Source: DATFGK01 sp046712825 (lineage in GTDB: Bacteria; Actinomycetota; AC-67). From it: 49,691 nt of DNA. The position numbers and the translations under genes were made by a program. The stretch covers positions 1 to 49,691 of the forward strand of contig JBKKCR010000045.1 of the NCBI GenBank assembly GCA_046712825.1, given 5' to 3'. The notes below the pieces were generated by a model. That model had not been told where the DNA came from and made no database searches. It saw only the letters and a program-made list of their open reading frames with translations. The first letter of the stretch is position 1. Every line of letters begins with the position of its first letter. Below, one piece after another: positions 16,055 through 24,018 of the stretch.

Positions 16055-17187
16055 ACCTGCCGCACGTCGGCGTTGAGCGTCCAGCCGGGGAAGATGACTT
16101 CGGCATTGTCGGAGTCACCTTCCAATCGCGACGCGGTGCCGGTCGGCTTCCACGGAGGGGCTTCGCCACACTCTTCTTCTGCGGAGCATGGCCGCACGTC
16201 CGTTACGGCCAACTCCTCGGGACCGATCCAAATTGGCACCACACCGGGCCCGACCTTCGTTCCGGAGCCCGCGACGAGGTCGTAGACGTAGACGCTCGGC
16301 GTCGAGGCGCCGTCGTTCACCGCAAGGAAGAAACCGTTACGCGAAAGCACCGGGCCGAACCGCTCGGCTGGGACCTTGAGCGCGGTTTTCGTGTTGCTGT
16401 CGAGGGTGAGGCGGAACCAGCCTCCGGCCCCTGCATACTCCCTGTAGATGATCGAGTTGGGGTCCGTCCAGCGCCCGAAGGTTCCCGAGCGCGCCGGGGC
16501 TCGATCCTTCCCATCGATGTCGAGCACCCACATGGTCACCTTCAGCGGCGGGTCGCGGAACGTGTCGACGACGAGGAGCGACTTGCCGTCGGGCGACCAC
16601 GCGACGGAGACCTCGTCGGTCTGACCCACACCGCGTCCGAGAAGTTTCGGGAACGTCTTCACGGTTCGGAGCTTTCCGTCGCTTCGCGTCCAGATCTTCA
16701 GCGCGGACGACTCGTCGTCGTTGAACTGGAGGAAAGCCACGGAGCCGCCGTCGGGGTGCCAGTCGTAGCGGAAGATGTTGCCGCCCTCGATCCGGAACAG
16801 TTCCTTCGGTTTGCTCCCCGGGGTGAAGTCGAGCTCGAAGAGCGCGACGCCCGGTTTTTGTTCGGCATCGCTTTCCACGAACGAGACGCTGGAACCGCTC
16901 GGGAATTGCGGGAGGATCTCGACCGTCGTAGCGCCGTCGTTGGTGAGCCTGCTGTGGGTCTGCGTGTTGATCTCGTACAGCCAAAGGTCATTCGCGCGTT
17001 CCTTCGGCCAGTCGAAGGCGGCACACGACGCGCTGGGGCAGTTCGGCGTGGTGGCGTAGACGAGCGCGGGTCCGACGGCCGGAGCGGTTGTCGGCGTCTG
17101 ACTCGCCTGGGTGCCGGGCTCGTCCTTCCCGCCGCACGCGGCAAGGAGCAAGGCAACCAATGCCATGGCGAACGTGAACCGTTTCAT
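16051..17187 (-). CDS. beta-propeller lipoprotein (TolB/WD40-like repeats)
   Basis: A 378-residue surface lipoprotein. A lipobox LAAC places the modified cysteine at 18, followed by a Thr/Gln/Ala-rich linker. The rest is built of beta-propeller blades of the TolB/PD40 kind, e.g. YDWHPDGGSVAFLQF and VAWSPDGKSLLVVD, each ending in a short strand. Such proteins usually bind partners or ligands on the outer face of the membrane; none has a known catalytic role by sequence. AGGAGG lies six bases before the ATG. It is a single gene, converging on the HAD gene with a shared stop tetramer. Confidence 0.82.
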   Translation of the reverse strand: MKRFTFAMALVALLLAACGGKDEPGTQASQTPTTAPAVGPALVYATTPNCPSASCAAFDWPKERANDLWLYEINTQTHSRLTNDGATTVEILPQFPSGSSVSFVESDAEQKPGVALFELDFTPGSKPKELFRIEGGNIFRYDWHPDGGSVAFLQFNDDESSALKIWTRSDGKLRTVKTFPKLLGRGVGQTDEVSVAWSPDGKSLLVVDTFRDPPLKVTMWVLDIDGKDRAPARSGTFGRWTDPNSIIYREYAGAGGWFRLTLDSNTKTALKVPAERFGPVLSRNGFFLAVNDGASTPSVYVYDLVAGSGTKVGPGVVPIWIGPEELAVTDVRPCSAEEECGEAPPWKPTGTASRLEGDSDNAEVIFPGWTLNADVRQV

Positions 17188-17374
17188 CTCGAGCCTCCTC
17201 GATCGGATGGACGAAAGGTAGACGACTCCGGCTCGGCAGGGGTTCTGCCCTTTGGTACATGATTCGACAGCGGAGAGAGCCCCTTACGCGGATGATGTGC
17301 CCGACTTCACTGGTCTTGTAGTAGTCGTGGAAGACCACGGGGCAGGTTTAAGGCCGCCGCCGGAGGCAGGTACG
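17188..17374. other. divergent intergenic region with two inverted repeats
   Basis: This 187-base region separates the divergent lipoprotein and ornithine cyclodeaminase genes. It holds GGCAG/CTGCC arms (17235-17249) and TGGTCTT/AAGACCA arms (17312-17338, 13-base loop). TTTAAG (17347-17352) and TACGAT (17371-17376) are 18 bases apart and could be a promoter on the plus strand, but TACGAT overlaps the preferred ATG. I see no RNA gene here. Confidence 0.4.
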
Positions 17375-18598
17375 ATGCGCGCCGTGGAGACCGAAGTCGT
17401 CGAGATACGCGGCCACATCATCGACTCGCTGATCCTGCCGCGGGTCTTGGATGAGATCGTCGAGGCCGGCGCCGACTATCGGATGGCGGCATTCGAGGTC
17501 GGCAAGAGCCACGACGACCCGTCCTACGCGCGGATCGAGATCAGCGCCGAGCGGGACATGCTCGACCGGCTGCTCGGACGGCTCGCCGACCTCGGCGCCA
17601 CGCCCCCGGATACGGGCGACGTCGAGCTCGTCGCGGCGGACATGGACGGCGTGTTCCCAGACACCTTCTACTCCACGACGAACCTGCCCACCCAGGTCCG
17701 GATCTCCGGCGAATGGGTCTGGGTAGAGAGCCCCGAGATGGACTGCGGCATCCTCGTCGACGGCCGCCGCGCGCGGACCATCCCGATGAGCGAGGTCGTC
17801 GCCGGCCAGCTGGTCGTCTCGGGCCATGCCGGCGTGAAGGTCCATCCGCTCGAGCGTCCCCGCGGCGGCGCGGGGCAGACCTTCTCGTTCATGTCGAGCG
17901 AGGTTTCCTCGGAAAAGCCGCAGGGGCTCATGGTTCAGCGGATCGCGGAAACGATGCGCGGCGTGAGAGCAGACGGCAAGAAGATCCTTTGGGTGCTCGG
18001 CCCGGCCGTCGTGCACACCGGCTCGGTCGAAGCGTTCTGCGCGCTGATCCGCTCTGGCTGGGTGGATGTCGCCTTCGCCGGGAACGCGATCGCGACGCAC
18101 GACTCGGAAGCGGCGATCTTCGGCACATCGCTCGGCGTCTCGCTGACCGAAGGCGTTCCGAAGGAGCACGGCCACGAGCACCACATCCGCGCGATCAACG
18201 CCGTGCGACGCGCCGGGTCGTTCAAGGCGGCCGTCGAGCAAGGCCTGCTCAAGGAAGGCGTGATGTACCACCTCGTGACGCACGGGGTGGATTACGTGCT
18301 CGGTGGATCGGTGCGCGACGACGGGCCGATGCCCGAGGTCATCACCGACGTCTTGGAGACGCAGCGTGCAATGCGCGCGCGGGTGCCGGGCTTGGGGATG
18401 GCGGTGATGGTGTCGACGATGCTGCACTCGATCGCGACGGGAAACCTTCTCCCGGCCTCGGTGCCGATCGTGTGTGTCGACATCAACCCTGCGGCGGTGA
18501 CGAAGCTCGTGGACCGCGGCTCGATCCAGTCCGTCGGGATGGTCACCGACGTGGGGTTGTTCCTGCGTCAGCTCGCCGACGCGCTCGAAGCTTCCTAG
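17375..18598 (+). CDS. TIGR00300-family ornithine cyclodeaminase-type protein
   Basis: A 407-residue protein of the family once called the LOR/SDH conserved domain. The N terminus (VETEVVEIRGHIIDSLILPRVLDEI) and core blocks MDCGILVDGRRA, GPAVVHTGS and FAGNAIATHDSE are characteristic. An archaeal member converts ornithine to proline and ammonia, and the same domain is the C-terminal half of cyanobacterial ArgZ/AgrE; the arginine dihydrolase half is absent here. The ATG has GGAGG eight bases upstream; a GTG three codons later lies seven bases after TACGAT and is the alternative, leaderless start. It shares its stop tetramer CTAG with the converging EEP gene and faces a carbamate kinase operon. 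Confidence 0.82.
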   Translation: MRAVETEVVEIRGHIIDSLILPRVLDEIVEAGADYRMAAFEVGKSHDDPSYARIEISAERDMLDRLLGRLADLGATPPDTGDVELVAADMDGVFPDTFYSTTNLPTQVRISGEWVWVESPEMDCGILVDGRRARTIPMSEVVAGQLVVSGHAGVKVHPLERPRGGAGQTFSFMSSEVSSEKPQGLMVQRIAETMRGVRADGKKILWVLGPAVVHTGSVEAFCALIRSGWVDVAFAGNAIATHDSEAAIFGTSLGVSLTEGVPKEHGHEHHIRAINAVRRAGSFKAAVEQGLLKEGVMYHLVTHGVDYVLGGSVRDDGPMPEVITDVLETQRAMRARVPGLGMAVMVSTMLHSIATGNLLPASVPIVCVDINPAAVTKLVDRGSIQSVGMVTDVGLFLRQLADALEAS

Positions 18599-19224
18599 CC
18601 GAGCTCCGCGACCACTGCGAGGTGGTCGGAGGCGATCAACGGGAGGACGGCCGCGGCGCGCACCTCGAGTCCCGACACCAGCACGTAGTCGATCCTGGCC
18701 GTCGGTGCGCCGGCCGGATACGTCAGCGACTGCTCCGGGCCGACGGCCGGGAACGAGTCGCGGAAACGACGCAACAAAACCCCGACAACGCGGCTCGGCG
18801 GGTGATCGTTCAGATCGCCGCCGATCACGACGGGATCGGAAATCCGGGACACCGCTTCGACGATCTCGCCCGCGTGCCGGAACCGTTCGTCCGATGAGAG
18901 ACCCAGGTGCGTCGCCGCGATCGTGACTCCCGACTCGAGGCGTACCGCAACCATCCCGCGCGGCTGACGGTCGGGCGTTCGGCTGAATCGCACGTGCAGG
19001 ACGCGGCGGTGGGGCTCCTTCGTCAGGACCGCGTTGCCGAACGGACGCAGACGCCAGGTCTGCCCGAACGTCGCGTGCATGCCCACCGCCCGAGCGAGTT
19101 GCTTGAGGTGCGGGCGACGGACCTCTGTGAGCGTGAGTGCGTCGGCGCCGGTCGCTCGGAGGACCTCGGCCACGCGCTCGACGCCGGCGCGGCAGCTCTG
19201 GATGTTGAACGTCGCGATGCGCAC
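18595..19224 (-). CDS. endonuclease/exonuclease/phosphatase-family protein
   Basis: A 209-residue EEP-fold phosphoesterase with all catalytic positions: N7 in TFNIQS, E34 in LTEVRRP, H106 in ATHLGL, D137 and N139 in GDLNDH, D179 in RIDYVL and the closing D200-H201 in SDHLAV. Family members hydrolyse phosphodiester or phosphomonoester bonds in DNA, inositol phosphates or lipids; it is shorter than DNA repair AP endonucleases, favouring a small-molecule role. It is the last gene of an operon with carbamate kinase (four-base gap) and the COG2403 enzyme, so a phosphorylated metabolite linked to that pathway is possible. No signal peptide. Confidence 0.88.
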   Translation of the reverse strand: MRIATFNIQSCRAGVERVAEVLRATGADALTLTEVRRPHLKQLARAVGMHATFGQTWRLRPFGNAVLTKEPHRRVLHVRFSRTPDRQPRGMVAVRLESGVTIAATHLGLSSDERFRHAGEIVEAVSRISDPVVIGGDLNDHPPSRVVGVLLRRFRDSFPAVGPEQSLTYPAGAPTARIDYVLVSGLEVRAAAVLPLIASDHLAVVAELG

Positions 19225-19228
19225 GCCG

Positions 19229-20152
19229 TCAGGCGACGATCTCTGTGCCGGCGCCGTCGAGCGCCTTCGCCGCCTGCGCGAGCCCGCAGATGACGGCGCG
19301 GCGCCCCTCCCTCACTGCGGCCACGGCCGCCTCGATCTTCGGTCCCATCGACCCCGGAGGGAACTGGCCGTCGTCCAGCGCCGCACAGGCCTCCGCGACG
19401 GTGAGTCGCGACGCCGCGCGTTCCCGCCGCGTGCCGCGGTCGATCACGACGCGCTCGACGTCGGTCAGGATGACGAGCGCTTCCGCATCGACGGCCGTCG
19501 CGAGCAGCGCGGCGGTCAGGTCCTTGTCGATCACGCCTTCGACGCCGCGGTAGCCGCTGCCCTCGACGATCACGGGAACCCCTCCCCCACCCGCCGCGAT
19601 CGCAACGAGGCCAGCGGCGACTAGCGCACGCAGCGCCTCGCGCTCGACGATCTCACGTGGCCGCGGCGAGGGAACCACACGCCGCCACGCGCCGCCTGGA
19701 AGCTCGGTGACGGGGATCGAGGCGCGGCGAAGCTCCCGAGCTTGCTCGGCCGAAAGATGTGGTCCGACCGGCTTGGTCGGGCGCGCGAACGCCGGATCCG
19801 CCGCGTCGACGACGACTTGGGTGACGAGCGACGCGACCGGGTTGTTGATGTGCCGCCGGCGAAGCGCACCGGTGAGCTCCTGCTGCATGAGATAGCCGAG
19901 CTGGCCCTGCGTCTGGGCCACGAGCAGATCGAGCGGCATGGCCGGGACTGAATGCTCGGCGGCGTGCTGCTGGATCATGAGCGCGCCGACCTGCGGGCCG
20001 TTGCCGTGCGTCACGACGAGATCGTGGCCGGCAGCGGCCAGCTCCCCGAGGCCTTCGCACGCCTCGCGCACGGCGGCCCGCTGCTCGTTCGCCGAACCGC
20101 GCTCGCCGCGCTGGAGGATGGCATTCCCGCCGAGGGCGACGACGACGCGCAC
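19229..20152 (-). CDS. arcC: carbamate kinase
   Basis: A 307-residue amino-acid-kinase-family enzyme that transfers phosphate from carbamoyl phosphate to ADP, the ATP-yielding last step of arginine or citrulline fermentation and of purine/allantoin catabolism. The signatures are ALGGNAIL at the N terminus, HGNGPQVG (49-56) and PGSMGPKIEAA near the C terminus. Length is typical. No arginine deiminase or ornithine carbamoyltransferase lies in the window. It is the middle gene of a three-gene operon: 15 bases after COG2403 and four before the EEP gene. Confidence 0.95.
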   Translation of the reverse strand: MRVVVALGGNAILQRGERGSANEQRAAVREACEGLGELAAAGHDLVVTHGNGPQVGALMIQQHAAEHSVPAMPLDLLVAQTQGQLGYLMQQELTGALRRRHINNPVASLVTQVVVDAADPAFARPTKPVGPHLSAEQARELRRASIPVTELPGGAWRRVVPSPRPREIVEREALRALVAAGLVAIAAGGGGVPVIVEGSGYRGVEGVIDKDLTAALLATAVDAEALVILTDVERVVIDRGTRRERAASRLTVAEACAALDDGQFPPGSMGPKIEAAVAAVREGRRAVICGLAQAAKALDGAGTEIVA

Positions 20153-20167
20153 GGGAAAGGCCTGCGC

Positions 20168-21499
20168 TCAGCCGGTGACGGGGCGGAGCACGTCGACCAG
20201 GGTCGGGGAGCCGATCTCCTCGAGCTCGTAGGACACGCGGTAGGCCGGCACCTTGATGTCCACCACCTTGCGCAGGTCGATCGGCGTCGCGATCAGCACC
20301 GCGTCGGCGCCCGCAGCGTTGATCGTCTCGGCGAGCTCCGCTCGTTGCTTGTCCGAGTAGCCCATCGCGGGGATGAGAGGCCCTACGATCGAGTACTTCT
20401 CGAACGTCTCGCGGATCGAGCCGACCGCGAACGGACGGGGGTCGATGAGCTCGGCCCCGGCCTTCTTGGCGGCCAAGACGCCGGCGCCGTAGGCCATGTC
20501 GCCGTGTGTGAGCGTGGGCCCGTCCTCGACCACGAGGACCCGCTTTCCTCTCAGATCGACGTCGGTGTCTTCGATGGTGATCGGGGACGCCGCCTTGACG
20601 AGCGTCGCGCCGGGATTGAGCTCGACCACGGAGGCTTCCACCTCGGCCACCTGCTCGGGGGTGGCGGAGTCGACCTTGTTGATGACGATGGCGCCGGCCA
20701 TCCGCACGTTCGCTTCGCCGGGGTGGTAGCGGCGTTCGTGCCCGGCCCGCAGCGGATCGACGACGACGATATGCACGGTCGGCGCGAAGAAAGGCAGGTC
20801 GTTGTTGCCGCCGTCCCACACGATCACGTCCGCCTCGGCTTGCGCCTTGGCGAGGATGTCCGCGTAATCGACGCCGGCGTACACAACGTGACCGGCCCGG
20901 ATCGTCGGCTCGTACTCCTCGCGCTCCTCGATGGTGACGCCTGCGGCGTCGAGGTCGGCGTCGTTCGCGAAGCGCTGGCATCGCTGCGCCTCCAGGTCGC
21001 CGTACGGCATCGGATGGCGCACCGCCACCGTGCGCTTCCCCGCTTCACGAAGGATCGCGAGCACGCGACGCGTGGTCTGCGACTTTCCGGCGCCGGTGCG
21101 CGCCGCGCACACGGCGACGACCGGAACCTCCGAAGGCAGCATCGTCTCTCGCGAGCCGAGCAAGCGGAATCCGGCGCCGGCCGCCAGCGCGATCGAGCCC
21201 TGGTGCATGACGTGCTCATGCGGCACGTCCGAGTAGGCGAAGACAACGTCGTCGATGTTCTCTCGCCGGACCAGGTCGGCGAGCTGGTGCTCCTCGACGA
21301 TCGGGATACCGTCGGGATAGTGCGGGCCCGCGAGCGACGGCGGATAGCGCCGCCCGGCGATGCCGGGGATCTGCGTCGCCGTGAATGCGACCACCACGGA
21401 GGTCGCGTCGTCACGGTAAACGGTGTTGAAGTTGTGGAAGTCACGTCCCGCAGCGCCCATGATCACGACGCGGCGTCGTTCCAGGCTCGGATTCGTCAT
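20168..21499 (-). CDS. COG2403 P-loop enzyme, cyclic 2,3-diphosphoglycerate synthetase-like
   Basis: A 443-residue cytoplasmic protein. An N-terminal Rossmann-like domain opens with VVIMGAAGRDFHNFN; a P-loop ARTGAGKS (K139) follows, then WDGGNNDLPFF (228-238), the NKVD motif (274-277) and a C-terminal alpha/beta part. This is the arrangement of the COG2403 'predicted GTPase' family related to cyclic 2,3-diphosphoglycerate synthetase of methanogens; that osmolyte role is unlikely to be assumed for a bacterium. In this operon with carbamate kinase it probably acts on a phosphorylated metabolite. ATG 21499 is chosen because TACAAT lies seven bases before it; the longer start would precede the promoter. 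Confidence 0.85.
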   Translation of the reverse strand: MTNPSLERRRVVIMGAAGRDFHNFNTVYRDDATSVVVAFTATQIPGIAGRRYPPSLAGPHYPDGIPIVEEHQLADLVRRENIDDVVFAYSDVPHEHVMHQGSIALAAGAGFRLLGSRETMLPSEVPVVAVCAARTGAGKSQTTRRVLAILREAGKRTVAVRHPMPYGDLEAQRCQRFANDADLDAAGVTIEEREEYEPTIRAGHVVYAGVDYADILAKAQAEADVIVWDGGNNDLPFFAPTVHIVVVDPLRAGHERRYHPGEANVRMAGAIVINKVDSATPEQVAEVEASVVELNPGATLVKAASPITIEDTDVDLRGKRVLVVEDGPTLTHGDMAYGAGVLAAKKAGAELIDPRPFAVGSIRETFEKYSIVGPLIPAMGYSDKQRAELAETINAAGADAVLIATPIDLRKVVDIKVPAYRVSYELEEIGSPTLVDVLRPVTG

Positions 21500-21506
21500 G
21501 ACCGCC

Positions 21507-21512
21507 ATTGTA
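21507..21512 (-). promoter_or_regulatory. -10 box (TACAAT) for the COG2403-arcC-EEP operon
   Basis: Minus-strand TACAAT ends seven bases before ATG 21499, giving a leaderless mRNA. It decides the start of the first gene. A perfect palindrome fills the next 17 bases. Confidence 0.55.
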
Positions 21513-21529
21513 CGGACGCGGGGCGTCCG
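21513..21529. promoter_or_regulatory. palindromic operator candidate in the promoter spacer
   Basis: CGGACGC and GCGTCCG arms flank GGG. The 17-base repeat begins directly behind the -10 box and occupies exactly the usual spacer length between -10 and -35, where a bound repressor would block polymerase. The protein that would bind is unknown. Confidence 0.45.
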
Positions 21530-21560
21530 GTCCGGGGGTGGATGGTTTTGCCCGGTTCCC

Positions 21561-21776
21561 TCAGCCGGCGGGAGCCACCTCATACCCTGCGTCCATGATG
21601 GCCTGGGAGATCTGCTCCAAGCCGACCTGGCCGGAGTCGAATATCACCTCGACCCGAGCGTCGGTATGGCTCGCCGTGCACGAGGCGACGCCCTGGAGAC
21701 GCTTCAAAGCCTTGCTTATCGATTCCTCGCAACCCGTGCAATCCATCCCGGTGACGTCCAATACCTTCTTCTCCAT
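21561..21776 (-). CDS. copZ: copper chaperone, CopZ-like heavy-metal-associated protein
   Basis: A 71-residue single HMA domain of ferredoxin-like fold. The metal-binding CxxC is in VTGMDCTGCEESI (C13 and C16), with the usual GYEVAP end. It would carry Cu(I) to the ATPase encoded ten bases upstream in the same direction. The cysteine-pair spacing and the aspartate after GM are common in bacterial copper chaperones; mercury or zinc binding is possible but less likely given the CopA partner. Confidence 0.9.
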   Translation of the reverse strand: MEKKVLDVTGMDCTGCEESISKALKRLQGVASCTASHTDARVEVIFDSGQVGLEQISQAIMDAGYEVAPAG

Positions 21777-21786
21777 AGCTCCCCCC

Positions 21787-23967
21787 TTACGCGGTGTACG
21801 CCGGCGCCTTCTTGAGCCTGAGCGCGTTGCCGACGACGGACACGCTCGAGGCGGCCATCGCCCCTGCCGCCAGCATCGGGTTCACGAGCCCGACGGCGGC
21901 CAGCGGTATGAGCGCCGTGTTGTAGAAGAACGCCCAGAACAGATTCTGCACGATGGTTCGGTAGGTGCGCCTGGCGAGGTTGATCGCCGTCGGCACGCCG
22001 AGCAGGTCGTCGCCGACCAGTGTGATGTCCGAGGCTTCGATCGCGACGTCGGTGCCCGACCCGATCGCGATGCCGAGATCGGCCTGGGCCAGCGCCGGGG
22101 CGTCGTTGATGCCGTCCCCGACCATCGCGACCCGCTTGCCCGCTGCCTGGAGGCGCTTCACCTCGTCGACCTTGCCGGCGGGCAGCACCTCTGCGCGAAC
22201 GTGCTCGATGCCGACCTGGCGTGCGATGGCTTGGGCGGAGGCGCGGTTGTCGCCGGTGAGCATCACAACCTCGAGCCCGAGCTCGCGAAGCGTACGGACG
22301 GCGGCCGCGGAGGTTGGCTTGATGGTGTCGGCGACGGCGATCAGCCCATGTACCCGCGTCCCCCAGCCAACGCCGAATACCGTCTTGCCCTGCGATTCAA
22401 GCGCGGCTCGCCGGTCATCGAGCTCGGCGCACGAGACGAGGCCATGCTCGGTGAGCAAAGCCGGCTTGCCGACGACGACACGACGGCGACCGGCGGTGCC
22501 GGTCGCGCCCAGACCACTCGCCGCCGCGAATGTGGTCACCGCGGGGAGATCGAGGCCGCGCTCCTCGGCCGCTGCCACGACGGCGCGTGCGATCAGATGC
22601 TCGCTCGCGGCCTCGACGGCGGCGGCCATCCGGAGAACTTCGTCGGGGGTCACAGATTTGTCGTTCCACTCGTCGGACACGACGTCGGTCACGCGCATCT
22701 TCCCCTGCGTGATCGTCCCCGTCTTGTCGAGCACGACGACGTCGACGTTGCGCGATCGTTCGAGAACCTCTCCGTTGCGGATCAGGATGCCGAGCTGCGC
22801 TCCACGACCGGTTCCAACCATGATCGCCGCCGGCGTCGCGAGTCCCATCGCGCACGGGCAAGCGATTATGAGGACCGCCACGCCGGGAACGAGCGCGTCG
22901 CCGACGTCATGTCCCGTCGCCAGCCAGGCGATGAACGTCCCGGCCGCGATCACCAGCACGATCGGAACGAAAACCGCCGCCACCCTGTCCGCGAGCCGCT
23001 GGATCGGAGCCTTCGAACCTTGCGCCTCCTCGACCAGGCGCACGATCTGGGCAAGCACGGTGTCGGCGCCGACGCGCGTCGCCTCAACGGTAAGCACGCC
23101 GTGCTGGTTGATCGTCCCCCCGATCACGTCGTCGCCGACGTCCTTCTCGCGCGGCACCGACTCACCGGTAACCATCGATTCGTCGACCGCGGAAAGCCCG
23201 GAACGGACGACGCCGTCGGTCGGGATCTTCTCGCCGGGCTTCACGACTAACAGGTCGCCGGGGCGCACCTGCTCCGCGGGGATCATGACCTCGGTTCCGT
23301 CGCGGATCACGCGGGCTTCCTTGGCGCCGAGGCGGATCAGATCGCGGATCGCGGCGGACGCCCGCCCGCGCGAGGTCGCCTCGAGGTACTTACCGAGAAG
23401 GATCAGGGCGATGATCGTCCCGGCGGTCTCGAAGTACACATCCTCGCGGCCTGCAACGACCGCCCAAGCGCTGTAGAGGTACGCGGTCAGGGTTCCGACG
23501 GCGATAAGCGTGTCCATGTTGGCCTCGCGCCGGCGTGCGAGCTTACCGGCGTTCGCAAGGAACCCCCACCCCGCCCAGAACTGCACGGGCGTGACGAGCA
23601 CCCAGGCCGTCGCCATGGCCCAGCGGGCGTCCGAGAGCATCGCGATCGCCATGGCCGGCGCGCCCAGGCTCGCGGCGACCGCGAAACGGCGCAGATAGCC
23701 CTGAGCCTCCGTCGACGCGCGTTCGTCGGCGCCGGCACCGCGCAGGCGAGCGCTGTAGCCGGCGCGCTCGACCGCTGCGATGAGTGAGCCCGCGTCGGCT
23801 CGCTGCTCGTCGTCGATGACGACCCGGACGCGCTCAGTAGCGAAGTTGACGTTCGCCTGCACCACGCCGGGCTGTCGCGTCAGGACCTTTTCGATCCGGG
23901 TCGCGCAGGAAGCGCAGGTCATACCCTCGAGGTCGAGCTCGACGGGCTCTTGCTGGGTGGTTGCCAT
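21787..23967 (-). CDS. copA: copper-exporting P1B-type ATPase
   Basis: A 726-residue Cu(I) efflux pump. One N-terminal HMA domain (GMTCASC, cysteines 18 and 21), a first membrane bundle, the actuator TGES loop, the membrane metal site CPC (370-372), the phosphorylated DKTGT (414-418), the nucleotide-domain motif SEHLIARAV, the hinge GDGINDAPAL and a final YNTALIPLAA...MAASSVSVVGNALRL, all group-1 (copper) features. The start at 23967 is chosen over an ATG four codons upstream because that ATG lies inside the TATAAT box of a CsoR-like operator. Cotranscribed with copZ. Expression is likely released by copper. Confidence 0.96.
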   Translation of the reverse strand: MATTQQEPVELDLEGMTCASCATRIEKVLTRQPGVVQANVNFATERVRVVIDDEQRADAGSLIAAVERAGYSARLRGAGADERASTEAQGYLRRFAVAASLGAPAMAIAMLSDARWAMATAWVLVTPVQFWAGWGFLANAGKLARRREANMDTLIAVGTLTAYLYSAWAVVAGREDVYFETAGTIIALILLGKYLEATSRGRASAAIRDLIRLGAKEARVIRDGTEVMIPAEQVRPGDLLVVKPGEKIPTDGVVRSGLSAVDESMVTGESVPREKDVGDDVIGGTINQHGVLTVEATRVGADTVLAQIVRLVEEAQGSKAPIQRLADRVAAVFVPIVLVIAAGTFIAWLATGHDVGDALVPGVAVLIIACPCAMGLATPAAIMVGTGRGAQLGILIRNGEVLERSRNVDVVVLDKTGTITQGKMRVTDVVSDEWNDKSVTPDEVLRMAAAVEAASEHLIARAVVAAAEERGLDLPAVTTFAAASGLGATGTAGRRRVVVGKPALLTEHGLVSCAELDDRRAALESQGKTVFGVGWGTRVHGLIAVADTIKPTSAAAVRTLRELGLEVVMLTGDNRASAQAIARQVGIEHVRAEVLPAGKVDEVKRLQAAGKRVAMVGDGINDAPALAQADLGIAIGSGTDVAIEASDITLVGDDLLGVPTAINLARRTYRTIVQNLFWAFFYNTALIPLAAVGLVNPMLAAGAMAASSVSVVGNALRLKKAPAYTA

Positions 23968-23977
23968 GGCGTTCCCC

Positions 23978-23983
23978 ATTATA
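23978..23983 (-). promoter_or_regulatory. -10 box (TATAAT) for copA-copZ
   Basis: A consensus TATAAT on the minus strand, ten bases before the copA ATG, so the leader would be only a few bases. It forms one end of the copper operator palindrome. Confidence 0.6.
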
Positions 23984-24000
23984 CCCCCTGGGGGTATAAT
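23978..24000. promoter_or_regulatory. CsoR-like copper operator
   Basis: A perfect 23-base palindrome: arm ATTATACCCCC, a central T, and the exact complement arm. The TACCCC-N-GGGGTA core matches the known GC-tract operators of the copper-sensing repressor CsoR. It overlaps the -10 box of copA, so binding would shut transcription until Cu(I) is bound. No csoR gene is in the window; it must lie elsewhere. Confidence 0.7.
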
Positions 24001-24018
24001 GGGACTACTCCACCCCGC

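Noticed and set aside
17371..17376. TACGAT as a leaderless -10 box for the ornithine cyclodeaminase gene
   Set aside because: Not annotated as a promoter because it overlaps an ATG with an excellent Shine-Dalgarno (GGAGG, eight bases before); kept only as an alternative.
23977..23979. Upstream ATG for copA
   Set aside because: It lies within the TATAAT box, so it would be outside the transcript.
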